This document shows, piece after piece, positions 55,505 through 64,000 of a stretch of 64,000 nt of DNA. The DNA lies in NCBI GenBank assembly GCA_024509875.1, contig JAMPIV010017568.1:1-64000 (forward strand), given 5' to 3'. The position numbers and the translations under genes are program-made. This DNA comes from Oreohelix idahoensis. Lineage: Eukaryota; Mollusca; Gastropoda; Stylommatophora; Oreohelicidae. Under the pieces are notes generated by a model. It was not told the DNA's origin. It ran no database searches and worked only from the letters and a program-made list of their open reading frames with translations. Every line of letters starts with the position of its first letter. The first letter of the stretch is position 1.

Positions 55505-56555
55505 TTCACTTATTGTTATTGTTAATCAGAATCGACATCATTGCACTCCGGGCAAACCCATAGGTGCTCAGTCTCCCGCAGCAAATTTCGAAGGGTATGA
55601 ATGCTAATTGTTCCTGTTGCGCACTGTTGCATACGCGGCGGATGCGTCCTCTCATACGTCCATCCCTGCTTGTCTTACGTTTGAGGCCGAATTTCAGCAA
55701 TCTTAACCTTGATGATTCATCGATTGCAGTGTCATTCTCTAATAGACGAACATGAATCGCCCTCAGTAATTCTTCCTTATCCATGGCCAATGCACCTTTT
55801 ATGGGTGCTCTTGAAGCTAGTCTGTCAGCTCTTTTATTGCCACGTACCCCGGCATGACCAGGACAGTAGATCCATATTAGTTCTTGAAGATTCGATGCTT
55901 CTATGGAGGTTTTCCATTCATGTCGAAGCCAACCATTTTGGACCTGTCGAAGCATGGATTGTGAGTCTGATACAATAACTGCCTTTGTTAATAAAGTCTC
56001 AGACATCCATCGTAAGGCAGAAGTAACTGCCTTTACCACCATTTGTTATCATGTAAGCCCCGAATGTTCAGCGATGGTTCGGCTCTTTACTCCAGCAGAG
56101 AAGCCCCACCCTGATTTATTTCCTCAGATTACAGACCCATCAGTATACACAAAGGCATCATCATCCCCAGCATTATCATTTATAAGCTGATCAACTTCCA
56201 GCTCTGCTCTCCTATTGGCCCAAGTTCTGCATTCTCAATCAAGGCTGATGATGACATGCTGGTAGTTCATCCAGCTCTCATCTGACTTACTCCATTCCTC
56301 TCCCTTGAATATACTTTCAACTGGGGTCACTTGTCTAATAGTCTCCTCCGCCTGCGTCATCCATGACATCTCTCTCTTTATTCTCGCTCCTTTCATGTCA
56401 GCTATTTTCCCATGCAGAGGATGTCTTTTGTCTGTGGTTACACGCATATACGCTTTTACCTGGGCCATCGGATATCTGGACCTAATTGACAGCAATCCAA
56501 GCAATAATTCACTTAGGTGCTGACAGTGAGAATAAATATAAACATTTTCTTCCAT
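55505..56555 (-). pseudogene. LINE 3' fragment with RNase H
   Basis: Read on the minus strand. 56,555-56,235 gives the post-RT linker (SRYPMAQVKAYMRVTTDKRH, WMTQAEETIRQV). The RNase H follows with DDDAFVYTDGSV, a stop, then GWGFSAGVKSRTIAEHSG. It continues in an open frame 56,042-55,506 with AVIVSDSQSMLRQVQNG, IWIYCPGHAGVRGNKRADRL and a Cys-containing end. The 3' tail is an (AAC/AAT) repeat at about 55,505-55,530. The layout is that of a RNase H-bearing LINE of the I/Jockey group. Stops make it a relic. Transcription direction is toward the Helitron remnant. Confidence 0.75.
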
Positions 56556-56789
56556 TTTTGAATTCCCGTTTTAAAAACCAAAATGTGTGTTTTACATCCG
56601 ATGATAAAGTCTGAACATGCACGCAGTTCACATGGCGCATGCACATCAACCTTTGCGCACTTTTCTTTGTAACTGTTTTTGGGAGCGTTACGAACGGAAT
56701 GAATGACAGAATGAGCTGGAAAACTATATATTTGATAAAATATATTATTCACCAGCTATTAAAAGAAGCGTCTGCTCTCATATGCTTCT
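56556..56789. other. short spacer, nothing recognised
   Basis: AT-rich, between the LINE fragment and repeat R copy 2. No feature supported. Confidence 0.5.
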
Positions 56790-59155
56790 TTGTTACAGAA
56801 TGGATTGGAGCGACCCCTTCTTCTTCCTAATCTCCGTTTCACTACGGCAGAAATCGATACATTTGTGGTACGGATTTTATTGCGTGCTTTCAATTGTCGC
56901 ACTTTCTTTCTCTGCTATGTGTAGCAGATATTTTGTATCTACATTCTTTCGCTACTTTCAGTATATTGTGTCTTGTCTGTTTATCTGACACTCCTAGTGG
57001 ATGGTAATATTAAACAATTGCAGTAGCGGCTGAGAGAACATTATCGACAACCAAGTTGGTTAATCGCAGGCGCGGCCGACATCAGTACACAGATTAACAC
57101 GTACATCACCCCAGCGCAATCTGCTTAATTACTGATAAGGCACGGGTGCGTCTCCTCCAAGGTTGTAAAGAGACGGATTTTGTGTGTGCTCAAGCAACAG
57201 ATAAGACATTACTTTAGCGAAAGTAATAAAGTGTATATCTTACACACATTGTCGTGTGAGATTATTTAGGCGTTTGTAAGTTGGTACACAGGGCAATCGG
57301 ATGTTTACAGCCCATTTTCAGAAAAGTAATGTTTGAAATTTTGCACTAGATGAGTCATGCAAAATATTCAAATCAGATTGGCTGATCGTTTGAGCCCTAT
57401 AACAAACAGGATGGGGTAAGACAGTGAATATCACCTGACGCTTCAGTCAGTCAAAACTACTGTGAAGATCGCTTGCCAAGACACCAGACCTTGCCAGAGT
57501 GAAGCCTAGAATTCAGAATTCCATTTTTATCAGACCGGACACCTTTTATTTGAGTATTTATCAGGACTTACAAAAACAGCCCAGGAAATCTCTATCATTT
57601 TAATTAGGAAAGCCACTGTCTGAGGAAACTGAAGGAAACACACAAAGTCAGAGAGGGAACTTATTAAATTAACGACATCTCAGGCGCGTGTAAAAGACCG
57701 ATTCAAGTCTCTTTTATTCATCTGAGCAAAAAGTCTGTGAGCCAGGATTGGCGTAAGTGGTGATTTTACATTCTATATTTTATTACTAACATGTGAACTA
57801 ATATATATATATGTATATTACCATGTGAATTTTAATATGTGAAAATTGATAGTGGATGTCCCAGTCATTTTATTCTGGCAATGATGATTCACGAACTACC
57901 ACTGCACGGGCTAGTGACTGCTTTTTTGCTAGTTTCTTAAAGATAACTAAACGCATAAAGAGTTCCAGGTTCCATACGTAGCAGGGAGGGAAAGATGAAA
58001 GATATGATGTACATTCTAAGTATAATACTTACAGTTTCAAACCAGTGTAAATGTCGATGTTAACATATGCACTTTAAAATTAAAGGAAGTTTCAAACTTT
58101 TCAATTCAGTGTAAACATAAATGAAAGCATATTCAATTTATATTGTGAACACTTTTCAATCAGTGGATATGTAAATGTAAACATATTCAATCTATACTAT
58201 TAACCTTTTCATTTAAATGTAATGTAAAGCGAAAGCTATTCAATTTAAATGTAAAAGAAAGTTTTACCCCGAGGGATTAAATTTAATTCTCATCGAGGGT
58301 AAATTCACAGATAAATGGGATGGTAGATTAGAGGAAAGGGAACACATAAATATGTGTCGGGAAACGCAATACTCAGAAGAGCGTTTCGTTTCTATTCTTT
58401 ATCATAGTTATTGGTGGTACCAGCAGAAAGTACTATCTCTGGAACAAGAAAGGACAAGTGGCCTACGCTTTAAGACAACGAACCAACTTTGTAGACTCTC
58501 CTTGACATTTCTGGGAAACGAGCTACCCCCGACAACCTTGACCAGCGACAAGCGGGAGCAGTGTAAAAAGAACCAACCCATCAGAAGGAGCAGAACCGTC
58601 ATTGGCAGCTAAGTTCCAGATATAAGCTGCCAAGGTGAACTTTTTTTCATTCTCTATTATCCATCAATGATGAAATTTTTCTTCTAAACTTTTCAATTAT
58701 TTTCACGCTGTTAAAACTTAAGTGATTATTAAATTTTGTTATTTGTAATTTTACAAATTTAACTTCGATTTAATCATTTTAAAGTTACTGCATGTTTGTC
58801 TCAGCAATTTACTACACACTCTAAACTGAGCTATACCAGAATAATTAGAATTCCCCTGAGTTAATCAGAGGTGGGGGCTTAAACGAGCTAACATAAACCA
58901 TTGCTTAATCCTTCACAAATGTTGTCGGCAGATTCTAGAATTAACGGGCTCATTCAAATGTAGCATTGTTTTCGCTTATCTGAGTATCTTGTGAAAAGTC
59001 ATTTGTGGTAGAAGCGTCATTAACCTTCTAGCTACATATCTGCGAAGAGTAATCTTGTGCGAAGGTAAACACCTTTGAAGCCCATATTAGATACTCTTGA
59101 GTTGTGGCCACTGTTGGACCACTACTGCAAAGCAGGGGAGGCATTACCGTCACAT
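56790..59155. repeat. repeat R, copy 2 (uninterrupted)
   Basis: About 2.37 kb, corresponding to 32,135-32,530 plus 51,043-52,985 without E10. It passes continuously through the point where E10 sits in copy 1 (about 57,190-57,215). The copies are well diverged. The only open frame of note (58,352-58,612) is not kept in copy 1. Boundaries are approximate and no terminal repeats were confirmed. Confidence 0.7.
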
Positions 59156-59945
59156 TCTTGCGCGAAGAATGATTTGAAGAAAAGTTAAAGTACAATAAAT
59201 CTCAACAGCTGTTTGAGTTGTGATTATAGATTAATCCAGATACAACCAAGCATATCTGGAACGTCAGTCTTTTAAGCAAAGTTGCCAGCTGCTCTCTCAG
59301 GAAGCACTTAAAGCTTGGAATAATCCAAGAACTTACAAGTATATCAGTAAAACCACACGTAGTACTCTATAAATGTAGAAGCTATCTCCATAGTGAACCT
59401 TACCACATCATCACTGTCAAATCAGATGTATCAGCTGCACCAGAAGGAACATAAGGTACCGTGTGGGACGGGAGGACCAACATCTCTAAGAAATTATGAA
59501 GATAAGGAACCACTACAACCAGATGTCACCATTGTCATGCGCCAGACGCAGTATTGCCGTTAAATACTAACACTTGGATGTCCCAATCTCCAGCACACAT
59601 GATTAGAGGTGCCTCCTAATTCTGCTGTTCTGATGACACTATATCCCATATACGATATACCCAAAGGAAAATAAAAATAAAGAATAAAAGAAATACCACA
59701 GTTGAAAAGAAATATAGCACACTCCGACAGTAATCAGAATAAACATAAAAAGGGAACAAAGGAAAACATACGTGAGCTCACAATTAGAAGCATAAAAACA
59801 GCAAGCCAAATAATCACTACGTTAGACTGCAAATAACTACTAACTACTGTACATTCAATTGTAAGTAACCACTGATTTAAACATGACACAAACATGACAA
59901 TAGAGAGTTGCATGAATACAGTCATCTCGTATAATTGGACATTTG
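59156..59945. other. non-coding DNA, nothing recognised
   Basis: No coding region, RNA or repeat structure that I can support. Confidence 0.5.
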
Positions 59946-60235
59946 GGATCTGCGGTACCGCACTGGTTAATGCACTGGCTTCCTAGCTCAGTGGTCTATG
60001 GTTCGATTCTCAGTTGAGGTGGGATTTTTAGACCTCAAACTGCTCCGGGGTCAACCCAGCCTCATGAACTGGGTACCAGAGCAACTCTGGGAAGGTTACG
60101 GCGGCCGGCTTGATGCTTATCACATCAACCCCCGTGTGCCGATGGTCAAGAAAATATGGACCTAACACCATATTCCCAATATGCTTTAATCGGCGTATAG
60201 CGTGACCCTTTACCTTGACCGCCTAATTAGAAATT
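59946..60235 (+). mobile_element. tRNA-derived SINE
   Basis: A tRNA-like head with A box TACCGCACTGG (59,956-59,966), followed by TTAATGC as in Ser/Leu-type tRNAs, and B box GGTTCGATTCT (60,000-60,010), 44 bases start to start. The body after the head (CTCCGGGGTCAACCC and on) is not tRNA. The 3' end near 60,235 is approximate. Confidence 0.6.
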
Positions 60236-60365
60236 TAGGTTGATCAAGTTAGACCGCCAAGAACATGAACGAGCGGAGGCAAATGAAGCTTACCTGATGC
60301 CATTCTGCTCTGCCATTTCTTTAGAAATAAGACAGAAAGAAGGGTAGGTTCATATTTAGAATTAT

Positions 60366-60512
60366 ATCATCACCACCATCATCATCATCATCATCCTTAC
60401 TACCACCATCATCAACATCATCATCATGATCATCATCACCACCATTGTTATCACCACCATCATCATCACCACCATCATGATCATCATCACGACCATTATC
60501 ATCACCACCATC
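60366..60512. repeat. trinucleotide microsatellite (CAT/CAC)n
   Basis: An imperfect array of CAT and CAC triplets about 147 bp long. The Asp/Gly-rich frame on the other strand is a by-product. Confidence 0.95.
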
Positions 60513-60760
60513 CAGAAAGTTGGCTGGTGAGGTAGGTGACAATCTCTAAAGCATCCTGTCTCTGCTGTTGCCAGGGAGTTCTCTTCAGGACTTGTCCCAG
60601 TGCCATGCTGACTATCTTCTATTTTCTAAAATTTACTATTTTTTTTTGCCCGTCTTCCTCTTTTCCTCAAACTTTCGCGCTGTTGTCATGCCATTTTGTT
60701 AATTTTATTTTCCCGCTTCTCAGATCATGTACGTTTAGAATAAGTTAACAAGACAGAGAG

Positions 60761-61169
60761 AACATTCAAATCCAGAGCAAAACTGACATTCAGACTTAGA
60801 ACATTCAAATCTAGAACAAAACAAACATTTAGACTTAGAACATTCAAATGTAGAATAAAACTGACATTCAGACTTCGAACATTCAAATATAAAACAAAAT
60901 TGACATTAAGACTTAGAACATGCAAATCTAGAACAAAACTGACATTCAGACCTACAACATTAAAATCTAGAACAAAACGGACATTAAGACTTTGAACATT
61001 CAAATCTAGAACAAAACGGACATTAAGACTTTGAACATTCAAATCTAGAACAAAACGGACATTAAGACTTTGAACATTCAAATCTAGAACAAAACGGACA
61101 TTAAGACTTTGAACATTCAAATCTAGAACAAAACGGACATTAAGACTTTGAACATTCAAATCAAGACCC
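60761..61169. repeat. 39-bp minisatellite, 10 copies plus part
   Basis: Unit AACATTCAAATCTAGAACAA plus 19 more bases. Units start at 60,761, 60,800, 60,839 and so on to 61,151. The four copies from 60,995 to 61,150 are identical and the left copies vary. The unit length divides by 3, giving a periodic but surely non-genic open frame on the minus strand. Confidence 0.93.
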
Positions 61170-61870
61170 AAAAAAAAAAAGACGTGCACATTACGACCTA
61201 CATCTGGAGGACACCCTTGACTGTTGACCTCAACGTCTGCTGGGAGATTATGCTTTTTATCTTTAGGGTGTTGACACTAAAGGCGGAATGCCACCAAGAT
61301 AAAGTCACCTGTCGTTGCGTCGTTAGTCAACCGTGACACAGTTGAGAGATATCTTTCAGAACAAATTGTTTTGTCCATTAACTTGTCGTGTAGACAGTCC
61401 GACCGGCATGCAACATTTTTGCACGGAACAATGCTCATAAGATGAAACAACTACTGCTGTTAGAAGTATAGAGGAAATAAGTGGCAGCAGAAACTAGCAA
61501 GCAAGCGAGCGTAAAGTTAGAGAAATGGATGCATGGATATAGAGATGAACTGATATGGATACAAGCAGACAGACGCGCAAGTACGCAAGGGGACAGGCAG
61601 ACCGTGTGGATTGCGACAAACACCACAACTGTAGGATCAAAAGACTGAACAATTTGAAAGGTGCACTAGAGATGTGAATATCTATCTCTTGTTTTGATGG
61701 TGCACTCAGATAGGTACTTTCCTACCCATCTCTTAATGTTAAGTTTGTGCTAATAGCGTTGTTTTCCTCTTGCACTTTAGCAGTTAACTTTTTTTACATT
61801 GACGTTAACGGTTTTCAGTAAGGTGTTATGACCCAGATATTTGATTTGATTTCAGTCATTAATTCCCTTT
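61170..61870. other. non-coding DNA, nothing recognised
   Basis: No supported gene or repeat. Confidence 0.5.
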
Positions 61871-61998
61871 TCATTCCGGCTAATCTTACTTTAGTTCTCT
61901 CATTCCGGCTAATCTTACTTTAGTTCTCTCATTCCGGCTAATCTTACTTTAGTTCTCTCATTCCGGCTAATCTTACTTTAGTTCTCTCATTCCGGCTA
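61871..61998. repeat. 29-bp minisatellite, left block
   Basis: Four full copies and a partial of TCATTCCGGCTAATCTTACT plus TTAGTTCTC. The last partial copy turns at ...CTAATCT into the ATCT array. The same unit resumes at 62,543. Confidence 0.93.
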
Positions 61999-62287
<289 letters not shown>

Positions 62288-62512
62288 CTGATAATGTTTG
62301 TACTTTTCAACATATGTTATGTCATGCTTATAAGTAATTAATGTTAATATGAGTGTGCTATATTATTATTTTACTTTACAACGTTGAATTCCTTGAATTT
62401 GATATGTAAAATGCATATGAGAATAAATGAATTCAGTATGAAAGGTGAGAGAAAGGAAGGGCAGAATGTCAGACGGGCCTGCGTGCCCAATTCTCAACCC
62501 TTTGAAAATAAA
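62288..62512. other. unique spacer ending in a SINE/LINE-like 3' end
   Basis: 225 bp between two simple arrays. Its right end, ...CCCTTTGAAAATAAA followed by (GTTC)n, looks like the 3' end of a short non-LTR element with a repeat tail. The rest is unrecognised. Confidence 0.4.
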
Positions 62513-62542
62513 GTTCGTTCGTTCGTTCGTTCGTTCGTTCGT
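62513..62542. repeat. tetranucleotide microsatellite (GTTC)n
   Basis: About seven copies of GTTC, directly followed by the resumed 29-bp minisatellite. Confidence 0.95.
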
Positions 62543-62625
62543 AATCTTACTTTAGTTCTCTCATTCCGGCTAATCTTACTTTAGTTCTCTCATTCCGGCT
62601 AATTTTACTTTCGTTCTCTCATTCC
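62543..62625. repeat. 29-bp minisatellite, right block
   Basis: Nearly three copies of the same unit as 61,871-61,998, the rightmost variant (AATTTTACTTTCG). It touches the stop codon of the LINE fragment on the minus strand. Confidence 0.9.
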
Positions 62626-62830
62626 AGTGATTCTGTCAAGAGTGTAGTAGGGAGCTGACGTTCGCGTTCTTGAGCCAAGTGTGTCGCATAAGCTTCTATG
62701 AGCCCGTGCTGTTGTAGGATTTCTGTGATGTTGTCTATCCGTCTTCTTCTTAATCTTCCTCGTGCTCTAAAGAAAGATTTTCTACAGCTGCAGGCGAGAA
62801 GTGGTAATTTATCTGACTTCATTCTCATGA
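62619..62830 (-). pseudogene. LINE C-terminal remnant
   Basis: The minus-strand frame ends RIDNITEILQQHGLIEAYAT then HLAQERERQ and a stop overlapping the minisatellite. The pattern RGRxRRRxIDNITE...A..LAQERER is the usual extreme C-terminus of RTE-like and related LINE reverse transcriptases (compare GRGRPRSTWRRELE in the element at 557-3,819). The remainder of the LINE is not visible. The 29-bp tandem units just past the stop may be its 3' tail. Confidence 0.6.
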
Positions 62831-63303
62831 GACGGACAAACCACTTATTTTTCTGTTACTCTATATACTTGATTATAGATGTATTACCTATAATTTTTTT
62901 TTATGTCATCATTTCTCATTCTGTCTCTCCTGGTAACATTATTGATTTTTTTTAAGCATCCAATTTCACTGGATGGGATTTTCCCTGTCTGTGCTTTGGT
63001 AAAGGATCGTGCTTAACACTGATAGCAAAGAGTTGTTAAAATTTACTAATTATAGCCATGCCGTTTAGTTTTCACACTGATATTCTGATTTTTGAGTAGT
63101 GGTGTCACGTAGAGATTATGATCAATAAATTTTCTATTGTTCTCTTCTTTCTCTACCCGTGTCCTCATATTTTATTATCGCTCTTTTATCCTTTTCCTGT
63201 GTTTTTCGCATTCGTACGTTTGCGACTATAAACATTACTATTTTCCCATTCTAACGTTTACCTGCTTTCTTTCTCATACTGGGATACGCATTCTATTACG
63301 AAG
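62831..63303. other. non-coding DNA, nothing recognised
   Basis: AT-rich, with no supported feature. Confidence 0.5.
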
Positions 63304-63582
63304 ATGTCAGTGGACGAGATGTGTGAATATGCATCAATCTCAGACATACGAGCAGACTTTTGTCTGCACAATCAGCTGACACGCGCGTTTTCTTCGGCTG
63401 AGCGTTCAGGTGAGGTGTCAAGCCCGGCATCTCCACGGCGCGTAATTGAGACTTACCGTCTAGCATTTTCACCTGCCACATCGGGCATCAGGCTGAGTTC
63501 TCGGCGAAGTGTGAAAACTGCCTCGGCATTGGAGACAGGCCGTCTGAGACTCGCAACTGACACGCGCACTCTTGGTCAGTAG
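63304..63582 (+). CDS. hypothetical short open frame, GC-richer than surroundings
   Basis: 92 codons starting MSVDEMCEYASISDIRADFC and ending TDTRTLGQ. Its base composition is richer in G and C than the AT-rich flanks. A possible splice donor (CAGGTGAGG) lies inside at about 63,408-63,416. No domain is recognised and no partner exon is visible. It could be a host exon, part of a repeat, or chance. Confidence 0.2.
   Translation: MSVDEMCEYASISDIRADFCLHNQLTRAFSSAERSGEVSSPASPRRVIETYRLAFSPATSGIRLSSRRSVKTASALETGRLRLATDTRTLGQ

Positions 63583-64000
<418 letters not shown>

Noticed and set aside
59950..60015. Functional tRNA gene
   Set aside because: A and B boxes are present, but no acceptor or anticodon stem pairing is convincing and the sequence continues as a SINE body.
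60321..60542. Asp/Gly-rich minus-strand frame
   Set aside because: Translation of the CAT/CAC microsatellite.
60725..61189. 154-codon minus-strand frame of LDLNVQSLNVRFV repeats
   Set aside because: The 39-bp unit is a multiple of 3, so one frame stays open by chance. No other sign of coding.

Overview
This is a eukaryotic, AT-rich, intron-rich-genome type window with no recognisable host gene, RNA gene or CRISPR array. Almost all of it is transposable elements, many nested inside one another. The mix (Ty3/gypsy elements with coiled-coil Gag, RTE-like and RNase H-bearing LINEs, a pogo/Tigger remnant, a hAT MITE, tRNA-derived SINEs, a Helitron helicase remnant) fits a large invertebrate genome. 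I would guess a mollusc, perhaps a sea slug, but that is inference from family resemblance only. No computation was run; all coordinates come from reading repeats and target-site duplications (TSDs) by eye.

Left block, 1-11,657. A minus-strand Ty3/gypsy element (E1) runs from beyond the left edge to 9,031. A nearly full-length RTE-like LINE (557-3,819, 12-bp TSD) is inserted in it, and a 5'-truncated RNase H LINE (8,104-8,774, 8-bp TSD) sits in its LTR. E1 itself is inserted in the pol end of a plus-strand element (E4: pol end 9,032-9,091, 3' LTR 9,846-11,229). E4 in turn interrupts an old minus-strand LINE (E5).

Middle block, 11,658-28,454. A minus-strand non-autonomous LTR element (E6) has 2,738-bp LTRs and a 1.9-kb interior coding only a Gag-like coiled coil. 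It cuts the old LINE E5 and has TSD CATCA. A complete plus-strand Ty3/gypsy element (E7, 14,318-23,688, TSD TCCCT) is inserted in E6's 3' LTR. Then come the other half of E5, a Tigger transposase remnant and a 286-bp hAT MITE with an 8-bp TSD.

Third block, 32,135-52,985. A non-coding ~2.3-kb repeat R carries a plus-strand Ty3/gypsy element (E10, 32,531-51,042). E10 contains a complete young minus-strand element (E11, 34,727-43,777, TSD ATGAT, LTRs nearly identical). A second, uninterrupted copy of R at 56,790-59,155 shows what the empty site looked like.

Right block, 52,986-64,000. SINEs, a Helitron helicase remnant, RNase H LINE fragments, and several mini- and microsatellites, ending in an (AT)n run.

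The most notable biology: (1) E7, E10 and E11 all place integrase upstream of reverse transcriptase, the copia-like order known from Gmr1-like Ty3/gypsy elements. (2) E10 ends in an inverted LTR, so both outer ends of the insertion are U3 ends. (3) The E1/E11 family has lost the integrase catalytic core, which is replaced by a conserved unknown segment, yet E11 inserted recently. (4) E7 and E10 share a CX2C-X13-CGH motif before the protease where other families have a CCHC knuckle.
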